Assembly: GCA_005503065.1 (NCBI GenBank)
Contig: SCOE01000009.1
Coordinates: 110,760-174,759 of the forward strand
Direction of reading: 5' to 3'
From: Comamonadaceae bacterium ALPHA2B
Lineage (GTDB): Bacteria > Pseudomonadota > Gammaproteobacteria > Burkholderiales > Burkholderiaceae_C
Length of the DNA: 64,000 bases
Part shown: positions 18,202 through 26,823 of the stretch, piece after piece
Position numbering within the stretch: the stretch's first letter is position 1
Layout of the letters: every line of letters begins with the position of its first letter
Program-made: the position numbers and the translations under genes
The notes under the pieces: model-generated
Database searches by the model: none
Told to the model about the DNA's origin: nothing
The model's input: only the letters and a program-made list of their open reading frames with translations

Positions 18202-19163
18202 CGTGCCTCCACGGCGGTGTAGACGCCGGCCAGCGCCGGCGCGAAGGTCGGCGCCGCGTCGGCCCGGGCCGCGGCGATGGCGACCTCGATGCGGGCGGCG
18301 ATCTCGCGCCCGGCGTCTTCGAGCGCCGCCTCGTCCACGCCGGCTGCAAGCAGCGTGGCGCGCGCGCGTTCGAGCGGGTCGCCCTTGGCGCCGGGGTCCG
18401 GCTCGGCAGGGCTGCGGTACTTCTGCGGATCGCCCTCGAAGTGGCCGCGCACGCGGTGCGTCATGCACTCGAGCACGCGCGGCCCGGCACCGCCACGGAT
18501 CGCGGCCACCGCGCGCGCGGCAGCGTCGGCCGCCGCGAGCGCGTCGTTGCCGTCGACCTTCTCGTGCGCGATGCCGAACGCCGCCGCCAGCCCCTCGAGC
18601 CGCGCGGCGAACTGGCGCGCGGTGGGCGAGAACTCGCTCCAGCCGTTGTTCTCGCACACGAGCAACAGCGGCGCCTTCCACAGCGCGGCCATGTTGAGCG
18701 TCTCGTGTAGCACGCCTTCGGCCATAGCGCCGTCTCCGAAGAAGCTCACCGCGAGGCCGCCGGTGCCGCGCACCGACTGCGCGATGGCGCTGCCGAGCGC
18801 GATCGGGATGCCCGCGCCGACGATGCCGTTGGCGCCGAGGATGCCCAGGCTGGTGTCGGCCACGTGCATCGAGCCGCCGCGGCCGCCGCAGATGCCGCCG
18901 GCACGGCCCATCACCTCCTTGAAGAAGGCGTCGAGCCCGAGCCCGCGGGCGAGCACGTGGCCGTGGCCGCGGTGCGTGGTGGCCAGCGTGTCGGCCGGGC
19001 CGAGCGCGGAGGCCACGCCCGCGGCGATGGCTTCCTGGCCGATGCTCAGGTGGATGAAGCCCGGCACCTCGCCGTCGGCGAACAGCCGCGTGAGCGCGGA
19101 CTCGGCCTGGCGCACGAGCTGCATCGTGCGGTACAGCGCCAGCAGGCGGGCGGTGTCAGCCAC
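18198..19163 (-). CDS. 2-oxoacid dehydrogenase E1 component, alpha subunit
   Basis: A 321-residue thiamine-diphosphate subunit with a GTG start. The ThDP/Mg motif is GDGAMAEG (143-150) followed by the ENNGW block (171-175); HRGHGH (64-69) and GRGGSMH (94-100) are also family hallmarks. The length is that of the short acetoin/pyruvate-type E1 alpha. Its start overlaps the end of the frameshifted hydratase gene, so all four genes probably share one transcript. Confidence 0.93.
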   Translation of the reverse strand: MADTARLLALYRTMQLVRQAESALTRLFADGEVPGFIHLSIGQEAIAAGVASALGPADTLATTHRGHGHVLARGLGLDAFFKEVMGRAGGICGGRGGSMHVADTSLGILGANGIVGAGIPIALGSAIAQSVRGTGGLAVSFFGDGAMAEGVLHETLNMAALWKAPLLLVCENNGWSEFSPTARQFAARLEGLAAAFGIAHEKVDGNDALAAADAAARAVAAIRGGAGPRVLECMTHRVRGHFEGDPQKYRSPAEPDPGAKGDPLERARATLLAAGVDEAALEDAGREIAARIEVAIAAARADAAPTFAPALAGVYTAVEAR

Positions 19164-19970
19164 GGCCGGGCACGCGCTTGGGCGGCCACTCGAACGCGCG
19201 CGGCTGCTTGTTCAGGAAGCGCGCGACGGCGTTCTGGTGGTACTCGGTCTTCATCACCATCGCCTGGGCCGCGGCTTCCAGCTCGGCCAGGGTGTCCTGG
19301 TCGAGGTTGAACGAGCGGTTCAGGATGTTCTTCGAGATGCCGATGGCCTGCGTGGCGGCGCCGTGGAAGCGCGCGGCCATCGCGAGCGCCTCGTAGAGCA
19401 ACTGCTCCTCGGGCACGATCTCGTAGACGAGCCGAGCGAGCGCGCCTCCTCGGCATCGACCTCGCGCGCCGAGAACACGAGTTCCTTCGCGCGCTGCAGC
19501 CCGACGATGCGCGGAAGGAGGAAGAAAGCGCCCAGGTCCGGCACGAGCCCGACGCGCGTGAACACCGCGCAGAAGCGCGCGCTCGGCGCCGCGAGAACGA
19601 AGTCGCTCGCCAGCGCGAGGATGAAGCCGGCGCCGAACGCCGGCCCGTGCACGGCGGCGATGACCGGCTTCTCGAGGTTGGCCAGCTCGCGGAACCAGAC
19701 GTGCAGCCGGCGGATGCGGTCGCGGTCGGCGAACACCGGGCGCGTCTCGGACGACAGCGACTTCAGGTCGCCGCCGGCACAGAAGGCCTTGCCCGACCCG
19801 GCGATGACGACGGCGCGCACGTCGGCGCTGTCGCGCGCCTCGTACACCGCCTCGGCGATGCCCTGGCGCATCTCCAGGTCGAAGGCGTTGCGCAGTTCGG
19901 GCTTGTTGAGACGGATCACCAGCGTGGCGCCGTGGCGCTCGCGCAGGACGGAGGGTTCGTTCGAGGTCAT
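19156..19970 (-). pseudogene. Enoyl-CoA hydratase-family gene with one frameshift
   Basis: A crotonase-like gene from ATG 19970. The first frame gives a good protein through AGSGKAFCAGGDLKS, FGAGFILALASDF and AREVDAEEARSLG. The frame then breaks near 19440, and the rest continues in another frame from LARLVYEIVPEEQLLYEA to the stop at 19156. The total length is one base short of a multiple of three, so a single-base loss explains it. The catalytic Glu positions are not the canonical ones, as in isomerase-like crotonases. It may be a real pseudogene or a sequencing error. Confidence 0.8.
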
Positions 19971-19990
19971 GGTTCCAGTCCGGTGTGCGG

Positions 19991-20785
19991 TCACGGGTTC
20001 GGCGCGCCGCCCGAGAGCGCACGCGAGACGACGAGCGCGCGGTCGCGCAGGCCTTCTCCGAGGGCCTTGACCGCCGCGCGCGGAAGCTGCGCGCTGAAAC
20101 CCGTTCCGCTGAGCGTCATGACGGGCCGGCCCGACGCATCGAGCACCGCAGCTGACACGCTCGTGACGCCCTTGACGTAGCACCCGGCATCGACGGCATA
20201 GCCCTTGCGCGCGGCGTCGTCGACGCTGCGCAGGTAGGCGTCGAACCCGGGCGAGGCATCCCAGCGCAGGGTGTCGAAGCGCCGGCGCAGTTCGGCGTCC
20301 GACAGGCGGGAATGCGCGGCGATGGCGCGGCCCAGGGCCGAGATGAACGTCGGCAGGCGTTGGCCGATGTTCATGTGCACGCGCATGGTCGCGTCGTTGT
20401 CGGCCCGCGCCACCAGCACCACGCGATCGTCGCTGGCGCGCTGCCACAGCGTCGCGGTGACCTTGTGGCTGGCGGCCACGGCTTCCAGGTGCGGCTGCAC
20501 CAGGCGAACGTAGGACGCCGCCTCGAGCGCGCCTTTGGCCAGCTCCACCACGCCGAGGCCGACGCAGTAGGTCTTGGTCGCCTCGTCGAACACGACCAGC
20601 CGCTCGTGCACCAGGGTCTTGAGCAGGTTGTAGCAGGTGCTCGCATTCAGCTCGAGGTGACGCGCGATGCGGCTGACGCCCACCGGCGCGCCCGCAACAG
20701 CCAAATAACGCACGATGGCCAGCCCGCTGGCCAGTGCACCCACCAGCTTCTCCGGCCGCTCTGCATGCTCATCCAAGTCGCTCAT
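19991..20785 (-). CDS. IclR family transcriptional regulator
   Basis: A 264-residue IclR regulator: N-terminal winged helix-turn-helix (about residues 15-75, with SRIARHLELNASTCYNLLKTL) and a C-terminal effector-binding domain with DAGCYVKGVTSVSAAVLD. It lies 20 bases upstream of the hydratase gene on the same strand and back-to-back with the broken Bug gene, so it could control either the acyl-CoA operon or the divergent transport gene. IclR proteins usually sense small organic acids. Confidence 0.9.
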   Translation of the reverse strand: MSDLDEHAERPEKLVGALASGLAIVRYLAVAGAPVGVSRIARHLELNASTCYNLLKTLVHERLVVFDEATKTYCVGLGVVELAKGALEAASYVRLVQPHLEAVAASHKVTATLWQRASDDRVVLVARADNDATMRVHMNIGQRLPTFISALGRAIAAHSRLSDAELRRRFDTLRWDASPGFDAYLRSVDDAARKGYAVDAGCYVKGVTSVSAAVLDASGRPVMTLSGTGFSAQLPRAAVKALGEGLRDRALVVSRALSGGAPNP

Positions 20786-20875
20786 CGCCGACCACCAGGT
20801 GATATTGACATCCGAACAACGGGAAGGCTACGGTGCTTTCTCCCCAGAGATGCTTATTCTACACAGAGAATTCTC

Positions 20876-21851
20876 ATGCACAACGCTTCACCCACGCTCC
20901 GGCGTCGCCACCTGCTCGCCCTTCCCCTGCTCACCGCCTTCCGAGCACGGGCGCAGGCAGCCTATCGGTCGCGGCCGGTCACGCTGGTCATCGCGAGCGT
21001 CTCGGGCGGCATCCTCGACACCGTCGGCCGCATCGTCGGGCGCGCCGTCGAGGGCCTCGGGCAGCCGGTGGCCAGAACGTGCCCGGCGCCGGCAGCACGC
21101 TGGGAACCGACATCGCGGCCAAGGCGCAGCCCGACGGCCATACGCTGTGCGTCGTGGCCACCAGCCATGCGATCAACCCGAGCGTCTACGCGAAGCTGCC
21201 CGACGACACAGCGCGCGACCTCGCCCCCGATCACGCACACTGTCAACCTGACCAACCTGCTGGTGGTGCACCCCGATGTCGCCGCGAAGACGCTGCCCGA
21301 GCTGATCGCCCTCGCCAGGCGCGTACCCGGCAAGCTGACCTTCGGCTCGGCAGGCAACGGCCAGTCGAACCACCTGTCCGGCGAGATGCTGCGCAGCATG
21401 GCGGGCATCGACATCGTCCACGTTCCCTACAAGGGCAGCGCGGCGGCGATGACCGACGTGCTCGCCGGCCACATCTCGATGATGTTCGTCGACCTGCTGT
21501 CGGCCATGCCGCAGGTCAAGGCCGGCAAGCTGCGCGTGATCGCGGCGACAGGATTGCAGCGCTCGGCCGCGGCACCGGAGTTCCCGACATTGAACGAGTC
21601 GGGCGTGGCAGGTTTCAACGGCAACTCCTGGCTCGGCCTCGTCGGCCGCGCCGGCACGCCCAAGCCGGTGCTCTACAGGCTGGCCGAAGTCGTCACGCGC
21701 GGCCTGCTCGTCGAAGGCGTGCGCCAGAGGCTGCTCGAGCAGGGGGTCGAGCCGGTCGTTGGGAACGTCCGAGCAGTTCGCCAGCTCCATCGAGGCGGAG
21801 ACGCGCCGGTTTCCAACGGTCGCAAACGCTGCAGGCATCAAGCACGAGTAG
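20876..21851 (+). pseudogene. Bug/TctC-family periplasmic binding protein, three frameshifts
   Basis: A tripartite tricarboxylate receptor (Bug) gene. From ATG 20876 it begins MHNASPTLRRRHLLALPLL, a Tat/Sec-like signal peptide. Frame changes occur near 21072 (before GQNVPGAGSTLG), near 21229 (one extra C in a C run before ITHTVNLTNLL) and near 21764 (one extra G in GGG before TSEQFASSIEAE). The last frame ends with IKHE at the TAG of 21851. Two of the three breaks are one-base length changes in homopolymers, which fits either decay or sequencing error. The intact ancestor would have been about 325 residues. Confidence 0.85.
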
Positions 21852-22023
21852 CGCCCGGAAGCGGCACTGCCGGCTGCGACGCTCGTCGGGCCAACCGCTT
21901 CGGGAAAGTACCGTGATTTGTCGTGAACAACCTAACGAACATGTGTTTGGCACAGATGATTGCGAAACGCGCTGCGCTGTCGCTTGCAACTTTCCACATC
22001 CAACTGAACACGGAGGCAATCCA

Positions 22024-22938
22024 GTGAGCCCTCGAAACTTGCTCCTCGGCGGTCTGGCGGCATCGGCAGCGGTCGCCGCACACGCCCAATCGAGCGTCAC
22101 GCTCTAAGGGCTGATCGGACGCGAAGAACGGTAACGTGCCCGGTGGCGCGGCTTCCGGCGCGTGCAATGCAGCGGCGGGGTTCGCCGCGGCAACAACGCC
22201 CGCCTTCTGGCGCCGCAACGCATACGTCGGCCTAAAAAGCAGCCTCGGCGAGGTGACGCTGGGGCGCAACTACACCGCCGCGGTGATCAAGCAGGCCGCC
22301 ACCTTGAGTGCGCTGCAGTCTGGCATCAACACGGCATGGCGACGAACCTCGCCGCGCAGGGCATCAGCAACGACTTCTGGAACAGCAACCAGATCCGCTA
22401 CGACAGCCCCAAGTTCGGCCCGATCGACTTCTTCGCGCACATTTCGCTCGGGGAAGAGGTGACCGGGCGCAACTACGGCGGCAATGTCGGCTACAGCGAC
22501 GGTCCGTTGGCGATCTCGCTCAGCTACCACCATGACGAGAACCTCGCCGGCGACGCGGTGAAGTGGATGATCCTGTCGGGCTCCTACAACTTCGGATCGT
22601 TCAAGCTGCACGTCGGCTTGGACGATGTGAACGACGACGAGGGCGTCGTCGGCTTCCGGGTTTCGAAGTTCTGGACCGTCGGCGCGAGTTTCAAGGCAAC
22701 GCAGCAGCTGATCGTCGCCGCGCAGTACTGGAACCTCAAGGATTCCGCCTCGTCGAATTCGTCCAAGCAGGTGGTGCTGAACGCCGACTACCTCCTTTCT
22801 CGCCGGACGTCGCTGTTCGCCATGCTCGGTCACGTGAACAACAAGGACATCGCGGTGCTGCCGATCTGGAATTCCGGCGTCACCATCGCGAACGACAAGG
22901 TCTACGGGCTCGCCGCCGGCGTGCGCCATTCGTTCTAG
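22024..22938 (+). pseudogene. Outer-membrane porin gene (Gram-negative trimeric porin), disrupted
   Basis: The GTG at 22024, preceded by CGGAGG, begins a signal peptide ending AAHAQSSVTL, the hallmark start of Burkholderiales porins; the next codon, normally Tyr, is TAA. After a deletion the coding continues in another frame as RRNAYVGLKSSLGEVTLGRNY, breaks again near 22336, and ends in a third frame with the C-terminal Phe of outer-membrane beta-barrels (VRHSF). It follows the Bug relic and is closed by a strong terminator. It cannot produce the full barrel. Confidence 0.85.
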
Positions 22939-22982
22939 ACGGTATCTCCTAGGCTGCCGGTCAAGCGACCGGGAAGCCTATT

Positions 22983-23017
22983 GCGCGGCTCGGGACTTCT
23001 CGAGCCGCGCTCTTTTT
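22983..23017 (+). terminator. Rho-independent terminator
   Basis: A perfect 10-base-pair GC stem (GCGCGGCTCG and CGAGCCGCGC) with an eight-base loop, followed by TCTTTTT. It ends the plus-strand porin unit and lies between it and the convergent DUF35 gene. Confidence 0.9.
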
Positions 23018-23086
23018 GTGGCGACACTCGACGCGCGTCACGAGGCGCAGGGGGGTGCGCGCCTCACGCCGCGGACGCAGCGGCTC

Positions 23087-23542
23087 TCAGCCGCGCGTGG
23101 GCAACGCCTTGGCGCTCGTCGCCGGCCGAAAGCGCGGCAGGGTGATCCGGCTGTTGACCTCTTCACAGACCAGTTCGACCGCCATGCCGAAGTCGACGGA
23201 CATCGGGTCGGCATCGACGAGCGAGCTAATCATGCGCGGCCCCTCCTCCAGTTCGACGAGCAGCACGGCATAGGGTGTGTCCTGCTTGAAGGCAGGCCCA
23301 GGCGCCCGGTGCACGACGCTGAAGGAGTGCACGGTGCCGCGCCCGCTTGAAGGCCTGTGCAGAAGTTCGGTCCCCGCGCAGCGCCGGCAGATCGCCTGCT
23401 GGCAGAACTGCACATGGCCGCAGGCGCCACAGTGCTGCAACAGCAGCCGGCCCTGCTGCAGGCCGTCCCAGTAGGCCTGCGAATCCGCGTCCGGCGTCGG
23501 CAGGGGCTTCGCGTGGGCTTCACTCGGATCGATGCGTCTCAC
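23087..23542 (-). CDS. DUF35 zinc-ribbon / OB-fold protein, partner of Ltp-like protein 3
   Basis: A 151-residue DUF35 protein with zinc-ribbon cysteines at 38, 41, 52 and 55 and the OB-fold block GTVHSFSVVHRAPG. The GTG start overlaps the stop of the thiolase-fold gene (GTGA), indicating coupling. It forms the third Ltp/DUF35 pair of the window and stands alone with its partner, apart from the main operon. A role as activating subunit of the neighbour is inferred from known Ltp2/ChsH2 complexes. Confidence 0.9.
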   Translation of the reverse strand: MRRIDPSEAHAKPLPTPDADSQAYWDGLQQGRLLLQHCGACGHVQFCQQAICRRCAGTELLHRPSSGRGTVHSFSVVHRAPGPAFKQDTPYAVLLVELEEGPRMISSLVDADPMSVDFGMAVELVCEEVNSRITLPRFRPATSAKALPTRG

Positions 23543-24744
23543 AGTGCGGCCTCCGTGCCGAGAATCGTGGTGGCCTGTGTCGCAAAACCCGCACCCAGGC
23601 TGTGCACCAGCCCGACCTCTGCGCCTTGGACCTGCCGGTCGCCGCAGCAGCCGCGCAGCTGCTCCACCACCTCGAGGAAGTGCAGCAGCGACCCGGGCAT
23701 GCCTGGGTGCGCGAAGGAGAGCAGGCCTCCATGGGTGTTGATCGGGACGCTACCGCCGTAGGTGATCTGCCGATCGGCCACGAAGCGGCCGCCCTCCCCC
23801 TTCGGGCAGAAGCCCAGGTCCTCGAGCATCATGATCACCGTGCCGGTGAAGCAGTCGTAGACACCGGCCACGTCGATGTCGCGCGGGCCGACGCCTGCCA
23901 TTGCATAGGCCTTCGCGCTCGACTGCACCGCGCCGGTGGTGGTGAGCGAAGGCATCAGGAAGATGTGCTCGTGGGTGTAGCACTCCCCGCCGCCGAGGAT
24001 GTAGACGGGCTTGCCCGCGAAGTCGCCGACCCGGTCGCCGGACGTGACGACGAAGGCCGCAGCCCCGTCGGAGATGAGCGAACAGTCGAGCTTGTGGTAC
24101 GGCGTCGTCACCCAGCCGGAGCCCAGCACGTCGTCGACGGTGATCGGCTCCGTCATCTGCGCGCCCGGCGTGCGCATCGCATGCTCGCGATGAATGACGG
24201 CGACTTGGGCGAACTGCTCGGAGGTGGTCCCAAACTCCTTCATGTGGCGATGTGCCGTCATCGCGAAGGTATTCGCAACGGGAATGCCGAACGGCATCTC
24301 GTATTGCTGGTCACGGCTCTCGGTCATCGAGCGCAGCGCCAGGTCGGGAGACAGGCCGGTCAGCAGGCTGTCGGCACCCAGCACGAGCACGTTGTTCGCA
24401 AGGCCGCCGCTGACGGCGGCGGCGGCGATGTTGAACATCGTGGCCGCAGTGGCGCCGGACACCTGCAAGGTGTTCGAAAACGTGGGCGTGATGCCGAAGT
24501 ACTCGCTGAACGCGACGCTGAAGCGGTGAAACGTCGCGGCGAAAGCGGCGCTCGTCAGCACGCCGTCGATCGCGCCTCGCTCGATGCCCGCGTCCGCGAG
24601 CGCGGCCTTCGCCGCATCGCTTGCCAGGGCCAGGACGCTGCGGCCCGGCACGCGGCCGACGGCAGACCGGCCAGCCCCGACGATGGCCGCCCGACCCCTG
24701 AGGCTTCGCACGCTCGGCGTCGAGCCGCCGGAAGGAATTGACAT
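23539..24744 (-). CDS. Thiolase-fold Ltp/SCP2-like protein 3 (lacks thiolase cysteines)
   Basis: A 401-residue lipid-transfer-type thiolase-fold protein. The nucleophile loop reads NTLQVSGATAAT, without Cys, and the C-terminal block reads GLVHSLGAGFAT, with His replacing Cys. GVYDCFT retains the tyrosine conserved in the other two copies. The promoter region (24745-24831) contains a TATAGT -10-like box and an overlapping palindrome related to that of the 3441-9295 operon. Likely a retro-aldolase or related acyl-CoA enzyme (inference). Confidence 0.87.
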   Translation of the reverse strand: MSIPSGGSTPSVRSLRGRAAIVGAGRSAVGRVPGRSVLALASDAAKAALADAGIERGAIDGVLTSAAFAATFHRFSVAFSEYFGITPTFSNTLQVSGATAATMFNIAAAAVSGGLANNVLVLGADSLLTGLSPDLALRSMTESRDQQYEMPFGIPVANTFAMTAHRHMKEFGTTSEQFAQVAVIHREHAMRTPGAQMTEPITVDDVLGSGWVTTPYHKLDCSLISDGAAAFVVTSGDRVGDFAGKPVYILGGGECYTHEHIFLMPSLTTTGAVQSSAKAYAMAGVGPRDIDVAGVYDCFTGTVIMMLEDLGFCPKGEGGRFVADRQITYGGSVPINTHGGLLSFAHPGMPGSLLHFLEVVEQLRGCCGDRQVQGAEVGLVHSLGAGFATQATTILGTEAAL

Positions 24745-24789
24745 TGTGATCGTCCTCGTATCCCAATTGGCACGCCAGACTATAACCCT

Positions 24790-24806
24790 ACCAACCGCTC
24801 GTTTGG
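24790..24806. promoter_or_regulatory. Imperfect palindrome related to the 9388 operator
   Basis: The element CCAACCGCTCGTTTGG has imperfect CCAAAC/GTTTGG arms, as in the perfect palindrome at 9388. On the minus strand it lies just upstream of a TATAGT box (24779-24784), overlapping the -35 to spacer region, where a repressor would block transcription of the third Ltp/DUF35 pair. Confidence 0.5.
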
Positions 24807-24831
24807 CTTGCTCAGGCTTTTACTGCCGTGC

Positions 24832-24907
24832 GGTGTAGTAGTCATGTTCCATAAATGTAGTAACCGCATTCCATTGCGTCAGTCAATCTGATCGACCCGC
24901 GTCGCGG
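24832..24907. repeat. 76-bp direct repeat, left copy
   Basis: Identical to 26138-26213 except for two substitutions, in the same orientation. Read on the minus strand it ends with ATGACTACTACACC, which in the right copy runs on into the ISKra4-like transposase frame. Here it joins the promoter region of the thiolase-fold gene instead. It is probably a truncated second copy of the insertion sequence end. Confidence 0.85.
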
Positions 24908-25490
24908 TCCGCGGGCTCCCATCGCAGCAACTCCGGCAGCAGAGCGACGCCCAATCCGCGATGCAGCATTTCGTGTAGCAACCATTGGCTTCGCCTTTCG
25001 ACGATCGCCATCTGCTTCAGCAACGCTTCCTGGATTTCTCCCGTGCTTTCAACTTGCTGGCGGACGTCGAACATGCTGAGCCAGCGCACCAGACCAGTGG
25101 GCGGATGCAATGGCTCGCAGCGCAGCGGGGTGCCGGCAACGCAAAGCCGATGTCCAGCAGGTCGGTGTGCAGGCCCTTGAGTTGCTGCGAGAACGGCAGC
25201 TCGAAGATGCGGATACCCAGTTCTGGCTCTTCCTCACGGCTGCGCGCCAGCAGCGAGGCGATGCGCGGCTGGGCCGGGCTGTCGCATATGGCGATACGCA
25301 GGAAGCCCTGGTAGCCCTGCGCGGCGCCATTGGCGGCCTGGACGGCGTGGTCTACCGTAGCCAGCACGCGGCGGGCTTCGCCCAGCAGCACTTGGCCGGC
25401 CCAGGTCAGACGCATCTGGCGCGTACTGCGGTCGAACAGCGCCACGCCCAGCGAGCGCTCCAGCTCGCGCATCGTGCGTGAGACGGATGG
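24908..25490 (-). pseudogene. LysR-family regulator remnant
   Basis: The frame starting at the transposase junction reads SVSRTMRELERSLGVALFDR, the second half of a LysR helix-turn-helix, followed by the linker and part of the effector domain (LLARSREEEPELGIRIFELP). The first thirty or so residues are missing, cut off by the transposase segment. Near 25140 the frame breaks, and a further fragment with GLGVALLPELLRWEP lies in another frame. It is a dead regulator. Confidence 0.75.
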
Positions 25491-26175
25491 CCATCCTGAC
25501 ATTGGCGATTTCATCGACGGACGCCTCGGCGCGCGAGGTTGAAATTGGTCGCCCCGATCTGTAGCGGTCGCCATATTCCATGAGAGCACCTTCGTTGTTG
25601 GACAGGTAGGCGCGCAACCCCTGGCAGTGAAGCAGAAACTTTCCCACCGCCGGGCCGAATTGGTCTCCGTTCAGGTAGATCGCCTCTTGTGCAAGGTGGC
25701 TCAGCGCCCGCAGTGCCCGACCTGCATCGGAGGCGTAGCCGTTCCAGACAAGGTCGCGAAGTCGTTCGACGTCGACCCTGATGTAGTCGAGGCCGGCTTG
25801 GTGCTTCGGCCGCAGGGCATAGATGCCGGCCAGCGCCTGCTCGATGTGACGCACACGCATCGAGATGTGCCACCAGTCGAGGATGTGGCGCACCTGCCCT
25901 CCCGTCGCAGTGCACACGAGGTTGGGCAGTGCAGGCTCGCCGTCGCTGATGGCAGTGACCGGGCGACCCGGTTGCCAGCCCCGAGCGAGCAGCGCAGCTC
26001 TGACGGCCTGCGCCGGCTGTGCAGCGCCCAGAGGCGCCAGTGCAAAGCGCTGCGGCGGCCTCCCCGCGGTCTCGACCTTGCCAACCGTCACGTCGAGGTG
26101 ACGACTGTGGTGACCCGGTGCAGGTGTGCTCCCGTGAGGTGTAGTAGTCATGTTCCATAAATGTAGTAACCGCAT
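25490..26175 (-). pseudogene. ISKra4-like transposase fragment
   Basis: A partial transposase with the family blocks HHSRHLDVTVGKVE, VTAISDGEPALPNL and HILDWWHISMRVRHIEQAL, then STSRAEASVDEIANVRM where it stops abruptly against LysR sequence. Both the N-terminal portion and the C-terminal catalytic end are missing. Family assignment rests on these recalled blocks; the terminal inverted repeats were not identified. Confidence 0.75.
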
Positions 26176-26213
26176 TCCATTGCATCAGTCAATCTGGTCG
26201 ACCCGCGTCGCGG
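26138..26213. repeat. 76-bp direct repeat, right copy
   Basis: Matches 24832-24907 with two mismatches. It overlaps the beginning of the transposase fragment and ends in the short palindrome CCGCGTCGCGG. Together the two copies bracket about 1.2 kb of LysR and transposase remains. Confidence 0.85.
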
Positions 26214-26403
26214 ACGTGTCCATCACAGTCCGCGTGAATCGGCGATCAGGTAGACTATTCGGCTGCGGGAAACCGGCCGGCAGCTGCAGCGGGCGGAAGC
26301 AATAAGCGACTGATACGGATTGGCTGCTGCCAGCATGGTCTATGCTCATGCCCGCGTAGCAAAGCGTCGATCGACCGCAGCGCCGACGGGAACTGACAAA
26401 CCC

Positions 26404-26808
26404 ATGTCGCGTTCACCGATCGCCTGTATGAGCCTCGACCTCCGACAACTGGATGAGGTCATGATTCATATGCCGAGTCATTTGGCCAGTTTGGTTCGTT
26501 GGCTGGTGGCAAGCGCTGACCTGCAGCGTCTGACCGCGCTTCTTGAAGCTTGGTCGACTCAATCCAACATCATTCCTTGCCTCGTACCGGACTGGAGCAG
26601 GTATGCGGAACAATGCATTAAAGTGGTCATCGAGGCGGAGCAGACTCCCGGCGAGACGCCGGTCGTCCTTCACCCCTCAACCATGACGCTGACCGCCTAC
26701 GCGACGTCAGCGGCGATGCAGAAACGCTACGTGCCCGTCTCAACCTGCGCGTCGCCGCTTTATCTGGCGTCGCTGGTCGCCGCAGCTGTTGAAGGCGCAA
26801 ACGCCTGA
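26404..26808 (+). CDS. Hypothetical protein
   Basis: A possible 134-residue protein of unrecognised family. The frame opens at 26320; ATG 26404 is a plausible start. There is no signal peptide or membrane segment and no motif I recognise; the N-terminal half is helical in character (LASLVRWLVASADLQRLTAL). Base composition is less GC-rich than the flanking catabolic genes, which suggests separate origin, next to the insertion-sequence remains. It is convergent with the SDR gene, 15 bases away. It could also be a non-coding frame. Confidence 0.4.
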   Translation: MSRSPIACMSLDLRQLDEVMIHMPSHLASLVRWLVASADLQRLTALLEAWSTQSNIIPCLVPDWSRYAEQCIKVVIEAEQTPGETPVVLHPSTMTLTAYATSAAMQKRYVPVSTCASPLYLASLVAAAVEGANA

Positions 26809-26823
26809 ATCCGGTCGACTGTC

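Noticed and set aside
20866..20875. GAGAATTCTC palindrome directly before the Bug relic start
   Set aside because: Only ten bases, overlaps the ribosome-binding region; such short palindromes occur by chance.
21890..21990. CTAACGAACATGTGTTTGGC as a possible third copy of the CCAAACG operator
   Set aside because: Spacing and arms differ from the two better sites; too weak to claim.
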